The notes: a model not told the origin generated them from the sequence alone. A DNA stretch of 32,117 nt from Pseudomonadota bacterium (GCA_025355105.1 JANYAE010000088.1:1-32117), one strand, 5' to 3'; positions 7,353 to 16,783 are shown, counted from the stretch's first letter. Made by a program: numbers and translations.

Positions 7353-9812
7353 TTATCCGGCAGTCACTTGCAGGATGCTGTGGCGGATCTGCTCGGACAG
7401 CACCAGCTGCGCGTCGGACGCGACCTCGAGCAGCGCCTCGTCGAAGGTCAGGTGCCCGCCGGGGCCGGTGCGGATGACGTTGCGCGCGCGCAGCAGGTCG
7501 AGGAATTGCCGGAACAGCGTCTTGTCAAAGAACTCCGGCGAACGCAGCTCGTACAGCAGCGACATGCGGCTCGCCATCTGCTGGCAGCGGTTCTCGAGCG
7601 CATCCTGGGTGATCGCCTCGCGCCCGGCCTGCAGCAGCAGCGCGATCGCGAGGTAGTAGCGCTCGATCACGTCGAGCGTCGCGTGGGCCAGCACCGACAG
7701 CTGCACCGCCTCGGCGGTTCCGGTGCGCGGCCGCCGCCAGACGCCGCCGTCGGCGGAGCGCTCCAGCAGCCCGAGGTCGGCGAGCGCCGCGAGCGTCTCG
7801 TCGACCACGCCGGCGATCTCCTCCTCCGACCAGCGCAGGAACAGCTCCTGGGCGATGTACGGGTAGATGCGCCAGGCGAGACGCTGCACGTCCTCGGTGC
7901 GCATCGCGGCGTTGTTGAGGAACGCGCACGCAAGCAGCGACGGGAACGCGTAGGCGTGCACGATGTTGTTGCGGTAGTAGGCCGACAGCACCGCGCTCGT
8001 TTCGCTCATGCGCACGATCGGCCCGAGCGGATGCGGTACCGCCTCGATCAGCCCCATCGACTGGCCGTAGGCCACGATCGCCGGGCCCTCAAGCGGCGTG
8101 CACCAAACGTCGCCGGAGTACGGGGCGCGCGCCGCGAGCCGCCGGTAGAGGTCGAGCTGGCGCACCAGCTCGAGCTCCGGCATCGCCTGCCGCGGCGCCG
8201 ACAGCAGCGCGAGCCCCAGCAGCCCGATCGGCGAGATGGCGGCGGTCGCGTTGATGCGGGCCTGGATCGTGGCGGCCAGCGAGTCCACCGCGTCGCCGAG
8301 CCAGGCCGGGCGCGTCTCGACGCGCGTGCCGCTCCAGGCCGGCGCGTGCCGCGCGAGGTGTTCGGCGAGCGCGATCGGCTCGCCGAAGCTGACGTAGACC
8401 CTGCCGAAGCGCTTGCGCAGCACGCCGAGCGCACGCACCAGGCCGAGCACGCTCTCCTTCTGCTTCGGCCGGCCGGAGAGCTCGCCGATGTAGGTCTTCG
8501 CCTCGACCAGCCGCTCGTAGCCGAAATAGACCGGCATGAACACCACCGGCCGGGACGGGTCGGCGAGGAAGCTGCGCAGCGTCATCGTCAGCATGCCGGT
8601 CTTCGGATCGAGCAGCCGCCCGGTGCGGCTGCGCCCGCCCTCGATGAAGTACTCGATCGGGTGGCCGCGCGCCATCATCACGCCGAGATAGGTCATGAAG
8701 ACGATCGGGTAGACCGGGTTGCCGCGGAAGGTGCGACGCAGGAAAAAGGCGCCGCCCTTGCGCAGGAAGCGGCCGACCACCGGCAGGTCGAGGTTGACGC
8801 CGCCGGCCACGTGCGGCACCGCGAATCCGCGCGTGTAGATCACGTAGGACAGCAGCAGGTAGTCCATGTGGCTGCGGTGACACGGCACGTAGACGACCTG
8901 CGCGCCCTGCGTGGCCAGCTCGAGTCGTTCCGCGTGCAGCACCTCGACGCCGTCGTAGAGGCGGTTCCAGACGCGGGTCAGCAGGCTCTCCATGAGCGCG
9001 ACGAAACGCGGCGAGTAGTCGGCGGCGATCTCCAGCGCGTAGCGCCGCGCCAGCAGCAAGCCCTCGCGGCGCGACAGTCGCTTGTCGCGGATCTCGAGCG
9101 CGACCGCGGCGCGCACCGCGCGCTTGGCCAGCACCTCGGCGATCACCGTGCGCCGGTGCGACAGGTCCGGGCCGATGACGGCCGCGCGCGCGTTGCGGAA
9201 CTCGACCCGCATCGCGCGCGCCGCGCGGCGCGCCGCGCGCCGCGCGTCCTGGTCCGGTGCTGTGAAGTCGGCGAGGCACACCGGCTCGCCGAAGCGCACC
9301 AGCGTGCGACGCCCGTTGACCAGGGTCGACAGCAGCCGCCGGAACGGCCCGACCAGCGTCCAGTCCTCGCGGAACAGCTGCCGGAACCACGAGCCCTCGG
9401 TCTTGGCAGGCGCCCGGCCCCAGAACACCGACACCGGCACCAGGTCCAGTTCGCAGTCGCCGGCCGCGAGCGCCGCGTCGATGATGCGCAGCAGCCGTTG
9501 CGGGATGCGTCGATCCGGGCGCTTGCGGATCCAGCCGCGGCGGCGCTCGAGGAACAGCGCCGCGCGCGGCTCGCGCGCGGCGCCGAGCGCAAAGCGCCGC
9601 GCCGCGCCGGGCAGGCCGATCGAGCGGCAGACCAGGCTGAGCGCGATCAGGTCGCTGAGCGACTGGTCGTCGAGCACGTACAGCACGCGCCGGCCGCGCC
9701 CGCGCAGCCGTTCGGCCTCGTCCACCGGCAGCGGCGTCGGCCGCACCCACAGCCCCATGATGCGGCTCGCGAGCCACAGCAGCGTGCGGTCGAGCCCCAG
9801 CAGTAAGGTCAC
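7353..9812 (-). CDS. plsB: glycerol-3-phosphate 1-O-acyltransferase PlsB
   Basis: A membrane-associated enzyme that acylates position 1 of sn-glycerol-3-phosphate, the first step of phospholipid synthesis. The 819 residues match the usual PlsB length (about 800). The acyltransferase core is clear: HRSHMD at 312-317 (the HX4D catalytic pair, H312/D317) and EGGRSRTGR at 391-399 (glycerol-3-phosphate binding). The start is GTG at 9812, overlapping the TGA of the GIY-YIG gene as GTGA. The resulting N-terminus aligns in length with known PlsB proteins, and the overlap implies translational coupling. It is the last gene of a five-gene minus-strand run. No convincing terminator follows the TAA at 7353-7355, so transcripts may run toward the DUF1302 promoter. 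Confidence 0.95.
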   Translation of the reverse strand: MTLLLGLDRTLLWLASRIMGLWVRPTPLPVDEAERLRGRGRRVLYVLDDQSLSDLIALSLVCRSIGLPGAARRFALGAAREPRAALFLERRRGWIRKRPDRRIPQRLLRIIDAALAAGDCELDLVPVSVFWGRAPAKTEGSWFRQLFREDWTLVGPFRRLLSTLVNGRRTLVRFGEPVCLADFTAPDQDARRAARRAARAMRVEFRNARAAVIGPDLSHRRTVIAEVLAKRAVRAAVALEIRDKRLSRREGLLLARRYALEIAADYSPRFVALMESLLTRVWNRLYDGVEVLHAERLELATQGAQVVYVPCHRSHMDYLLLSYVIYTRGFAVPHVAGGVNLDLPVVGRFLRKGGAFFLRRTFRGNPVYPIVFMTYLGVMMARGHPIEYFIEGGRSRTGRLLDPKTGMLTMTLRSFLADPSRPVVFMPVYFGYERLVEAKTYIGELSGRPKQKESVLGLVRALGVLRKRFGRVYVSFGEPIALAEHLARHAPAWSGTRVETRPAWLGDAVDSLAATIQARINATAAISPIGLLGLALLSAPRQAMPELELVRQLDLYRRLAARAPYSGDVWCTPLEGPAIVAYGQSMGLIEAVPHPLGPIVRMSETSAVLSAYYRNNIVHAYAFPSLLACAFLNNAAMRTEDVQRLAWRIYPYIAQELFLRWSEEEIAGVVDETLAALADLGLLERSADGGVWRRPRTGTAEAVQLSVLAHATLDVIERYYLAIALLLQAGREAITQDALENRCQQMASRMSLLYELRSPEFFDKTLFRQFLDLLRARNVIRTGPGGHLTFDEALLEVASDAQLVLSEQIRHSILQVTAG

Positions 9813-10084
9813 GACGTCCCTGCGACCGGGGCGCCAATGAGCCTGAGCTTCGCGCGTCGGTCAAGCCGCTTGATCTCGGCCTCGCGCCGCAGCGCGCCGC
9901 CGCGGTCGGCGGCCGCCTCCGAGTACACCAGCCGCTTGGGCCGCCCGAGGCGGAAGAAGCGCGCGCCGCGGCCGCGCGCGCCCTTGTGTTCGGACAGTCG
10001 TCGCTCGAGCGAGGTGGTGATGCCGGTGTAGAGCGCGCCGCGCTCGTTCTCGACGATGTAGACGACCCAGCCGGTCTGGCTCAC
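9809..10084 (-). CDS. GIY-YIG family protein (YhbQ-like)
   Basis: A 91-residue single-domain protein of the small UPF0213/YhbQ type. It shows VVYIV (7-11), LYTGIT (18-23, the GIY-YIG signature in variant form), ERRLSEH (27-33) and the family's C-terminal ALRREAEIKRLDR. Family members are nuclease-like; the cellular role of this short group is unclear. The start is GTG at 10084, overlapping the stop of the lipoprotein gene (GTGA), and its own TGA overlaps the plsB GTG. It is thus locked between two coupled genes. No functional link to lipid synthesis is known; the association may only reflect operon packing. Confidence 0.88.
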   Translation of the reverse strand: MSQTGWVVYIVENERGALYTGITTSLERRLSEHKGARGRGARFFRLGRPKRLVYSEAAADRGGALRREAEIKRLDRRAKLRLIGAPVAGTS

Positions 10085-10311
10085 CGCCGCCCCTCAGGCG
10101 GCGCTGGACCCTCGGCGGCCTCGAGCGCCCGGCGCGTCTCGGCGTCGTGCTGCAGCTGCGCGGCCTCGACCGCGGCCGGCACCCGCTGCTTCTGTTCGAC
10201 CAGCGGGTCGAACACAGTCGGCGCGGGCTTCTGCGGCGGCGGCGGCTCGGCGCCGCCGCAGGCGGCGGCAGTGATCGCGACGATCATCAGCAGGCATCCG
10301 TGCTTGAGCAT
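10081..10311 (-). CDS. small putative lipoprotein
   Basis: A 76-residue protein with a short signal sequence (MLKHGCLLMIVAITAAAC) ending in a lipobox-like AAAC, lipidated Cys at 18. A Pro-rich linker (EPPPPQKPAPT) and a charged helix around residues 37-65 follow. The Ala at -3 is permitted but not ideal for signal peptidase II. I recognise no family. The ATG at 10311 lies 22 bases past the hydrolase stop, and the TGA overlaps the GIY-YIG start. Small tethered lipoproteins of this kind are common but poorly known. Confidence 0.65.
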   Translation of the reverse strand: MLKHGCLLMIVAITAAACGGAEPPPPQKPAPTVFDPLVEQKQRVPAAVEAAQLQHDAETRRALEAAEGPAPPEGRR

Positions 10312-10333
10312 GCGTGGCCCTCCCGGCAGGCGC

Positions 10334-10849
10334 TCAGGGCCCGCCGAATTTGTCGAGCGTCACCAGGAAATACTCGAAGTAGTAGCCGATCTCGCGAATC
10401 CGGTCCTGCATGCGGTGGTCGGTGTCGAGCACGTGCAGCGTCGCGTGGTGCTGACGCGCGAAGCGGATGCTGTGGTCGACCGGCACGACGTCGTCGCGCC
10501 AGCCGTGGACGATCGTAATCGGACAGTCGGCCGGCGTCGGCGTCTGCTCCTCGAAGCCCGGCATGTAGAAGGCCGGCGCCAGCAGGAACAGGCCGCCGGC
10601 GCGCAGCAGGCGCGAGGCCGCGGTGCAGACGTGGCCGCCCATGCTGGAGCCGACCAGCACCAGCCGTCCCTGGAACTCGCGGCAGTAGCCCAACAGGCGG
10701 GTGACCCGCTCGTGCGGGTCGTCCAGGCCGCGATAGTCGACCGACTCGACCGCCCAGCCCTCGCTGCGGGCGATGTCGGCGAGCGCGGAGATCTTCGCGC
10801 CCCACGGCCCGCTTTCCTTGCCGTGGGAGAAGACGACGTGTCGGCTCAT
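10334..10849 (-). CDS. alpha/beta-fold hydrolase
   Basis: A 171-residue cytoplasmic protein starting at MSRHVVFSHGKESGPWG. It has the alpha/beta-hydrolase elements in order: the HG oxyanion loop (H9-G10), the nucleophile elbow GSSMGG (S69), an acid in HGWRDD (D119 or D120), and the catalytic His in DTDHRM (H145). The small size and missing lid fit the YqiA/YcfP/RBBP9-like esterase group; the substrate is unknown. A longer in-frame extension exists, but it crosses the upstream gene and is not credible. This ATG follows AGG closely and has its own candidate -10 (10879-10884). The gene sits 35 bases after the MGMT-like gene and 22 before the lipoprotein. Confidence 0.85.
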   Translation of the reverse strand: MSRHVVFSHGKESGPWGAKISALADIARSEGWAVESVDYRGLDDPHERVTRLLGYCREFQGRLVLVGSSMGGHVCTAASRLLRAGGLFLLAPAFYMPGFEEQTPTPADCPITIVHGWRDDVVPVDHSIRFARQHHATLHVLDTDHRMQDRIREIGYYFEYFLVTLDKFGGP

Positions 10850-10870
10850 CCTGGAATTGCCTCGCTCTGC

Positions 10871-10884
10871 GAGCGCGAATCTTA
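10871..10884 (-). promoter_or_regulatory. candidate internal promoter for the hydrolase-plsB genes
   Basis: The minus strand reads TAAGATTCGCGC from 10884, a -10-like hexamer (TAAGAT) with a GC-rich discriminator, overlapping the 3' end of the MGMT-like gene. The expected start point is about 20-25 bases before the hydrolase ATG. No strong -35 is seen. Confidence 0.35.
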
Positions 10885-11262
10885 TCAGCGCGCGCTGCCC
10901 CACAGCAGAGCATCGAGATCCTGGGCCTTCGGCAGCCGCACCCGGCCGCGAATGACCTCGACGCCCTCCGCCCGCAGGCGTCGGCACTGCTCGCGGTGCG
11001 CGGCGGAGCCGCGCGGGAACGCGATCCGCCCGCCGGCGGCGACGACGCGATGCCACGGCAGCGCCAGCGACTTCGGCGCCACCTTGAGCGCGTGTCCGGT
11101 GAGCCGCGCGCGCCGCGGCAGCCCGGCGCGCGCCGCGATGCCGCCGTAGGTCGACACGCTGCCGCGCGGCAGCGCCGCGACCTCGCGCCAGATCGCCCGG
11201 ATCTCGGCACTGGCCGCCGCCGACTGCCTCAAGTTCGCCTGCCGTACCGCGACCACGCGCAT
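10885..11262 (-). CDS. alkyltransferase-like protein (ATL, MGMT family)
   Basis: A 125-residue protein matching the C-terminal DNA-binding/active-site domain of O6-methylguanine-DNA methyltransferases: the LPRGSVSTYGGIA helix-turn-helix entry (31-43) and the active-site loop. The loop reads PWHRV (69-73), with Trp70 in place of the acceptor Cys of PCHRV. That substitution defines ATL proteins such as E. coli YbaZ. They bind O6-alkylguanine without repairing it and flag the lesion for nucleotide excision repair (family knowledge). The start is ATG 11262, with AGGAGG 4 bases upstream; GTG 11256 is an alternative with longer spacing. It is the first gene of the minus-strand run leading to plsB. 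Confidence 0.88.
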   Translation of the reverse strand: MRVVAVRQANLRQSAAASAEIRAIWREVAALPRGSVSTYGGIAARAGLPRRARLTGHALKVAPKSLALPWHRVVAAGGRIAFPRGSAAHREQCRRLRAEGVEVIRGRVRLPKAQDLDALLWGSAR

Positions 11263-11275
11263 CGCCCTCCTGCGC

Positions 11276-11316
11276 GCCTGCCTGCCTGCCGGCCGGTCGG
11301 CCGGCCGGCCGGCCAG
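11276..11316. repeat. tetranucleotide repeat tract in a divergent promoter region
   Basis: Tandem GCCT/CCTG units (three) run into GGCC units (about six, one interrupted by a T). The tract lies in the 5' leader of the MGMT-like gene, between it and the patatin-like gene. Slippage could change leader length or structure; no coding frame is affected. Confidence 0.7.
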
Positions 11317-11335
11317 GGGCCGTCGGCGCCAATGC

Positions 11336-11344
11336 GCTAATGTA
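11336..11344. promoter_or_regulatory. candidate back-to-back -10 elements
   Basis: On the plus strand GCTAATGT (11336-11343) could serve the patatin-like gene, placing a start about 15 bases before its ATG. On the minus strand TACATT (11344-11339) could serve the MGMT-like gene. The two -10s overlap, so the promoters would compete. Neither has a recognisable -35. Confidence 0.3.
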
Positions 11345-11366
11345 GAGGACTCGTTGAGGGGTGGGA

Positions 11367-13148
11367 ATGGACGGCGATCCTGGCGAAACCATGGTCCTCG
11401 GCGGCGACCCGCTCGCGCTGCTGCAGTCGTCGCCGATCTTCCGCGGCCTCGACCGGCCGACGCTGGCGGCGATCGCGGCGGAGCTCGAGTCGCTGTCGCT
11501 GCCCGGCGGCGCGACGCTGTTCGAGGCCGGCGAGCAGCCGGACGCGATGTACCTGTTGATCGCCGGCTGCCTCGGCGCCTACGCCGGCGGCGAGACACCG
11601 CGGCTGCTCGGCCGGATCGCCGCCGGCGAGACGGTCGGCGAGATGGGCCTCGTCTCCGGCCACACCCGCACCGCCACGGTCCGCGCGCTGCGCGACAGCG
11701 ACCTGATGCGCCTGCCGCGCGAGTCCTTCGACCGCGTGATCCTGCAGCATCCGGCGGCGCTGCTGCGGATCGCGCAGCTGCTGGCCGAGCGGCTCGAGTC
11801 GAGTGACCGTGGCGTGGTCTCGCACATCGGCCCGCGCACCTTCACGGTGCTGCCGCAGAGCATCGAGGTAGACGTCGGCAGCTTCGCCACCGAGCTCGTG
11901 GCGGCGCTCGGTCGCCACGGACGCGCGGAGCTGGTGTGGAGCGTGCGCGGCGCGGATCACACCAGCGCCTGGTTCCACCGCATCGAGACGGTCAACGATT
12001 ACGTCGTCTATGTCGCCGACCCCGAACCGACCACCTGGAGCAAACTGTGCGTGCGCCAGGCCGACTCGGTGCTGCTCGTGGCGCGCGCCGAGGCTCCGGC
12101 CGCGCCCTGGCCGCTCGCCGTCCGCGACCTCGGCCACGGCTCACTGAGCGCGCGCGCCGAGCTCGTGCTGCTGCACGACGAACGCATCGAGCCCGGCGCC
12201 GCGGCCCGCTGGTGCCGGCAGTTGCCGGGGGCGCCGCACCACCACGTGCGCGGGCCCGAGGACGTGGCGCGCGTCGCCCGGCTGCTCACCGGCCACGCGG
12301 TCGGGCTGGTGCTGTCCGGCGGCGGCGCGCGCGGCTTCGCGCACATCGGCGTGGTGCGCGCGCTGCGCGAGGCCGGCATCGCGATCGATCTCGTCGGCGG
12401 CACCAGCATGGGCGCGATCATGGGCGCCGGGGTCGCGGCCGGCTGGACGACCGACGAGATGGTCGAGCGCTTTCACCGCACCTTCGTCGCCACCAACCCG
12501 CTCAACGACTACACGCTGCCGATCGTCTCGCTGGTCGCCGGCCGCAAGGTCAGCCGCCTGCTGCGCCAGGAATTTGGCGACGCCGCGATCGAGGACCTGC
12601 CGCTGCCGTTCTACGCGGTGTCGGCCAACCTGACGACCGGCCGCGGCAGCGTGCACCGCGCCGGTGATCTGTGGCGCTGGCTGCGCGCCTCGGTCGCGAT
12701 CCCGGGCGTGCTGCCGCCGGTGTTCCACCAGGGCGAGGTGCACGTCGACGGCGGCGCGATCAACAACATGCCGGTCGACGTGATGCGCGCCGTTCACTCC
12801 GGCATCGTCATCGGCGTCGACGTCGGCAGCGACACGACCTTCACCTCCGATATCCAGGACGTTGACCTGCCGCCGCTGTGGAAGCTGCTCGGCTGGTTCC
12901 GCCGCCACAAGCAGCGGCCGACGATCCTGCAGATTCTGTTTCGCGCCGGCATGGTCAACAGCGAGGCGGCGACCGTCGCCGGCCGGCGCCTGACCGACGT
13001 GCTGCTGCAGCCGCCGCTCGCCGACGTGGACCTGCTCAACTGGCATGCCTTCGAGCGCGCCATCGAGGCCGGCTACCGCCATGCCAACGAGCGCCTCGCC
13101 GCCCTCGACGCCGGGGCGCGCGCCCGCCTCGGACTCGTCGCCCGCTGA
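11367..13148 (+). CDS. patatin-like phospholipase with cyclic-nucleotide-binding domain (NTE type)
   Basis: A 593-residue predicted lysophospholipase/esterase. Residues about 15-135 form a cNMP-binding domain with a phosphate-binding cassette (GETVGEMGLVSGHTRTATVRA, with its Arg). After a middle domain, the patatin catalytic domain shows the oxyanion loop GGGARGFAHIG, the nucleophile GTSMG and the DGG dyad (VDGGAINNMP). This order is that of neuropathy-target-esterase homologues. ATG 11367 is preferred: GAGGGG lies 5 bases upstream, whereas the in-frame GTG at 11361 is inside that Shine-Dalgarno. ATG 11391 is a weaker alternative. The stop shares its A with the next ATG (TGATG), so expression of the two is coupled. 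Whether the cNMP domain binds cAMP or c-di-GMP, or is structural, cannot be told. Confidence 0.92.
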   Translation: MDGDPGETMVLGGDPLALLQSSPIFRGLDRPTLAAIAAELESLSLPGGATLFEAGEQPDAMYLLIAGCLGAYAGGETPRLLGRIAAGETVGEMGLVSGHTRTATVRALRDSDLMRLPRESFDRVILQHPAALLRIAQLLAERLESSDRGVVSHIGPRTFTVLPQSIEVDVGSFATELVAALGRHGRAELVWSVRGADHTSAWFHRIETVNDYVVYVADPEPTTWSKLCVRQADSVLLVARAEAPAAPWPLAVRDLGHGSLSARAELVLLHDERIEPGAAARWCRQLPGAPHHHVRGPEDVARVARLLTGHAVGLVLSGGGARGFAHIGVVRALREAGIAIDLVGGTSMGAIMGAGVAAGWTTDEMVERFHRTFVATNPLNDYTLPIVSLVAGRKVSRLLRQEFGDAAIEDLPLPFYAVSANLTTGRGSVHRAGDLWRWLRASVAIPGVLPPVFHQGEVHVDGGAINNMPVDVMRAVHSGIVIGVDVGSDTTFTSDIQDVDLPPLWKLLGWFRRHKQRPTILQILFRAGMVNSEAATVAGRRLTDVLLQPPLADVDLLNWHAFERAIEAGYRHANERLAALDAGARARLGLVAR

Positions 13149-16100
13149 TGACGCCGGGCTGGCAGTTCTGGGTCGACCGCGGCGGCACCTTCACCGACGT
13201 CGTCGGCCGCCAGCCGGACGGCCGGCTGGTGGCGCTCAAGCTGCTGTCGGCGGTGCCCGGACGCTACGACGACGCCACCGTGCCGGGCATCCGGCTGCTG
13301 CTCGCGCGCCACGCGGCGCCGGGCGCGGCGATCGAGGCGGTCCGCGTCGGTACCACGGTCGCGACCAACGCGCTGCTCGAGCGGCGCGGCGCGCGCACCG
13401 CGCTCGTGACCACCGCCGGGCTCGGCGACGCGCTCGCGATCGGCACCCAGGAGCGGCCACACCTGTTCCGGCGCCACATCCAGCTGCCGGCGCCGCTGTA
13501 CTCGTCCGTGATCGAGGCCCGCGAGCGCATCGACGCCGCCGGGCGCGTGCTCGAGCCGCTCGACGAGGCCGCGCTCGCGGCCGAGCTCGGCGCGGCGCGC
13601 GGCGCCGGTTGCGACAGCGTCGCGATCGTGCTGATGCACGGCTGGCGCTTCCCGGGCCACGAGCAGGCCTGCGCGCGCCTCGCCCGCGCAGCCGGCTTCG
13701 CCGCGGTGTCGGTGTCGCACGAGGTGGTGCCGATCGAGGGCTACGTCGCGCGCGGCCAGACGACGGTCGCCGACGCCTACCTCGCGGTGCTGGTCGGCCG
13801 CTACGTGGCGCGCCTGGTCACGGAGCTGGCCGAGCTCGGGCCGGGCATCCGCGTGGAGTTCATGCAGAGCCACGGCGGGCTCGCGCCAGCCGCCGCCTTC
13901 CGCGGCACGAACGGCGTGCTGTCCGGGCCGGCCGGCGGCCTGGTCGGCATGGTCGCGACCGGGCTCGCGGCCGGCTTCGAGCGGCTGATCGGCTTCGACA
14001 TGGGCGGCACCTCGACCGACGTCTCGCTGTACGACGGCGCCTATCCGCGCCGCACCGAGCTCGTGGTCGGCGGCGTGCGCCTCGCAGTGCCGGCGCTCGA
14101 TGTGCATACGGTCGCCGCCGGCGGCGGCTCGCTGCTGCGCTTCGAGGGCGGCCGCCTCGCGGTCGGACCGGACTCCTCCGGCGCGGTGCCGGGACCGGCG
14201 AGCTACGGCCGCGGCGGCCCGCTGTCGCTGACCGACTGTCACGTGCTGCTCGGCCGGCTGGTGCCGGCGCAGCTGCCGTCCGCTTTCGGCCGCGCCGGCG
14301 ACGCGCCTCTGGATGCCGAGGTGGTGCGACAGCGCTTCGGCGCGCTCGCCACCGAGGTCAGCGCGGCCGGCGGCCGCGCGACGCCGCCGGAGGCGCTCGC
14401 CGAGGGCTTCCTGACCGTCGCCGTCGACACGATGGCGAACGCCATCAAGCACGTCAGCCTGCAGAACGGCCAGGACCCGGCGCGTTTCGCGCTCGCCTGC
14501 TTCGGCGGCGCCGGGCCGCAGCTCGCCTGCCGCGTCGCCGAGGCGCTCGACATCACCACGATCCTGATCCACCCGCTCGCCGGCGTGCTGTCGGCGGTCG
14601 GGATCGGCCTCGCGGCGCCGCGCAGCGTTCGCCGCGGCACGCTCGGCGTGCCACTGGACGAGGCGGGCATCGCCGCCGCCCACGCGCTCGCCGCCGAGCT
14701 CGCCGCGCGCGCGCAAGCCGGCCTCGGCGGCACGCCCGAGGCAGGTCGCTGCGTGCTCGCCGAGGTGCGGGTCGCGGACTCAGAGGTCGCGCTGCCGGTG
14801 GCGCTCGGTGCGCCGGATGCGATGGCGGCGGCGTTCACCGCCGAGCACGCCCAGCGCTTCGGTTTTCGTCCGGCCGCAGGTGGCGCGCTCGTGATCGCCG
14901 CGGTCGGCGTCGAGCTCATCGGCCACGGCGCGCTCGCCGAGCTCGGCACAGCGGCGGTGGACGGCGATCGCGAGGGCCGCCCGGCCGCGGCCAGCAGCCG
15001 CGCCTGGTTAGACGGCGAGTGGCACGACGTGCCGATCGTGGCACGCGCACGGCTCGCCCACGGCAGCCGGCTGGACGGTCCGGCGATCATCGTCGAGTCC
15101 ACCGCGACGACGGTGCTGGAACCCGGCTGGAGCGCCGAGCACCGCGCCGGCGGCGAGCTGGTGCTGAGCTGCCACACGCGGCGCGCACGGCGCACGCTGG
15201 ACGCGTCGCGCCCGGACCCGGTGCTGCTCGAGGTCTTCGCCGGCCTGTACATGCACGTCGCCGAGCAGATGGGCGCGGTGCTGCGCCAGACCGCGAGCTC
15301 GGTGAACATCCGCGAACGCCTCGACTACTCGTGCGCGCTGTTCGACGCCGCCGGCCGGCTGGTCGCCAACGCGCCGCACATGCCGGTGCACCTCGGCTCG
15401 ATGGGCGCGAGCGTGCGCGCGGTGATGGCGCTGCACGGCCGGGCGATCCGGCCGGGCGACGCGTTCCTGGTCAACTCACCGTACGCCGGCGGCACCCACC
15501 TGCCGGACCTGACGGTGGTCAGCCCGGTGCACCGGGACGGCGCGGTCGCGCCGGCATTCTGGGTCGCCTCGCGCGCGCACCATGCCGACATCGGCGGCAT
15601 CACGCCGGGCTCGATGCCGCCGTTCAGCCGCACGATCGACGAGGAAGGGGCGCTGTTCACCGGCGAGCGGATCGTCGCCAGCGGCGTGTTCGACGAGGCG
15701 CTGGTGCGGCAGCTGCTCGGCCGCGGGCCCTACCCGGCGCGCGCCGTCGGTCGCAACCTCGCCGACCTCGCGGCGCAGCTCGCGGCCAACGCCCGCGGCG
15801 CGGCCGAGCTCGAGCGGCTCACGGCGACGCACGGCGCGGCCGCGGTCGCCGCGTACATGGGCCACGTCATGGCGAACGCCGAGACGCGCGTGCGCGCCGC
15901 GCTGCGCGCGCTCGAGATCGCGGGCCGGGGTCCGGTGCGGCACACGCGCGAGCTGGACGGCGGCGAGCGGCTGGTCGTGACACTCGAGGTCGACGCCGCG
16001 AGCGGTGCCGCGCGCATCGACTTCGGCGGCACCTCGCCGCAGTCGCCCGGCAACTTCAACGCGCCGCGGGCGGTGTGCACGGCCGCGGTGCTGTACGTGC

Positions 16101-16777
16101 TGCGCACGCTCGTCGACAGCGACATCCCGCTCAACGAGGGCTGCCTCGCGCCGCTCGAACTCATCATCCCGCCGGGCTCGATGCTCGATCCGCAGCCACC
16201 GGCCGCGGTCGTGGCCGGTAACGTCGAGACCTCGCAGTGCATCGTCGACCTGCTGTACGGCGCGCTCGGCGTGCTCGCCGACTCGCAGGGCACGATGAAC
16301 AACTTCACCTTCGGCGACGCCGACTGTCAGTACTCCGAGACGATCGCCGGCGGTGCCGGCGCCGGGCCCGACTTCGACGGCGCGAGCGGCGTGCAGACGC
16401 ACATGACGAACTCGCGCCTGACGGACGCCGAGGTCTTCGAGGCCCGCCTGCCGGTGATCGTGCGCGAGTTCCGCTACCGGCGCGGCTCCGGCGGCGCCGG
16501 CCGGCAGCGCGGCGGCGACGGTCTCGTCCGCCGCATCGAGTTCCGGCGCCCGCTCGAGGCGGCGATCCTGTCGAACCACCGCCGGCTCGCACCGCGCGGC
16601 ATCGGCGGCGGCGCCGACGGGGCGCGCGGCCGGACGACGCTGCTGCGCCGCGACGGCACGCGCGAGCCGCTCGGCGCGACCGCGGCGGCGGCGGTGACTG
16701 AAGGGGACCAGATCGTGATCGAGACGCCGGGCGGTGGCGGCTTCGGCGCCGCCGGTGGCGAGCCGCCGCCGCGCTGA
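13148..16777 (+). CDS. fused HyuA-HyuB hydantoinase/5-oxoprolinase-type enzyme
   Basis: A 1209-residue protein, the length of single-chain ATP-dependent 5-oxoprolinases. Order: hydantoinase A N-terminal domain ([13 protein letters not shown] near residues 6-18), HyuA ATPase core (SGPAGGLVG, then [15 protein letters not shown] near 280), and HyuB from about residue 685 ([30 protein letters not shown]) to the Gly-rich C-terminus (ETPGGGGFG). Family members hydrolyse 5-oxoproline, hydantoins or related cyclic amides with ATP, or act as acetone/acetophenone carboxylase relatives, so the substrate is not assignable from sequence alone. The ATG overlaps the patatin stop. It converges with the tail-sheath gene, with only 6 bases between stops and no evident terminator hairpin. 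Confidence 0.93.
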   Translation: MTPGWQFWVDRGGTFTDVVGRQPDGRLVALKLLSAVPGRYDDATVPGIRLLLARHAAPGAAIEAVRVGTTVATNALLERRGARTALVTTAGLGDALAIGTQERPHLFRRHIQLPAPLYSSVIEARERIDAAGRVLEPLDEAALAAELGAARGAGCDSVAIVLMHGWRFPGHEQACARLARAAGFAAVSVSHEVVPIEGYVARGQTTVADAYLAVLVGRYVARLVTELAELGPGIRVEFMQSHGGLAPAAAFRGTNGVLSGPAGGLVGMVATGLAAGFERLIGFDMGGTSTDVSLYDGAYPRRTELVVGGVRLAVPALDVHTVAAGGGSLLRFEGGRLAVGPDSSGAVPGPASYGRGGPLSLTDCHVLLGRLVPAQLPSAFGRAGDAPLDAEVVRQRFGALATEVSAAGGRATPPEALAEGFLTVAVDTMANAIKHVSLQNGQDPARFALACFGGAGPQLACRVAEALDITTILIHPLAGVLSAVGIGLAAPRSVRRGTLGVPLDEAGIAAAHALAAELAARAQAGLGGTPEAGRCVLAEVRVADSEVALPVALGAPDAMAAAFTAEHAQRFGFRPAAGGALVIAAVGVELIGHGALAELGTAAVDGDREGRPAAASSRAWLDGEWHDVPIVARARLAHGSRLDGPAIIVESTATTVLEPGWSAEHRAGGELVLSCHTRRARRTLDASRPDPVLLEVFAGLYMHVAEQMGAVLRQTASSVNIRERLDYSCALFDAAGRLVANAPHMPVHLGSMGASVRAVMALHGRAIRPGDAFLVNSPYAGGTHLPDLTVVSPVHRDGAVAPAFWVASRAHHADIGGITPGSMPPFSRTIDEEGALFTGERIVASGVFDEALVRQLLGRGPYPARAVGRNLADLAAQLAANARGAAELERLTATHGAAAVAAYMGHVMANAETRVRAALRALEIAGRGPVRHTRELDGGERLVVTLEVDAASGAARIDFGGTSPQSPGNFNAPRAVCTAAVLYVLRTLVDSDIPLNEGCLAPLELIIPPGSMLDPQPPAAVVAGNVETSQCIVDLLYGALGVLADSQGTMNNFTFGDADCQYSETIAGGAGAGPDFDGASGVQTHMTNSRLTDAEVFEARLPVIVREFRYRRGSGGAGRQRGGDGLVRRIEFRRPLEAAILSNHRRLAPRGIGGGADGARGRTTLLRRDGTREPLGATAAAAVTEGDQIVIETPGGGGFGAAGGEPPPR

Positions 16778-16783
16778 CGGCGC

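Noticed and set aside
12878..13147. N-terminal extension of the HyuA-HyuB protein (open frame from 12878)
   Set aside because: It overlaps the patatin catalytic domain out of frame. ATG 13148 starts directly with the conserved hydantoinase N-terminus and makes a TGATG junction.
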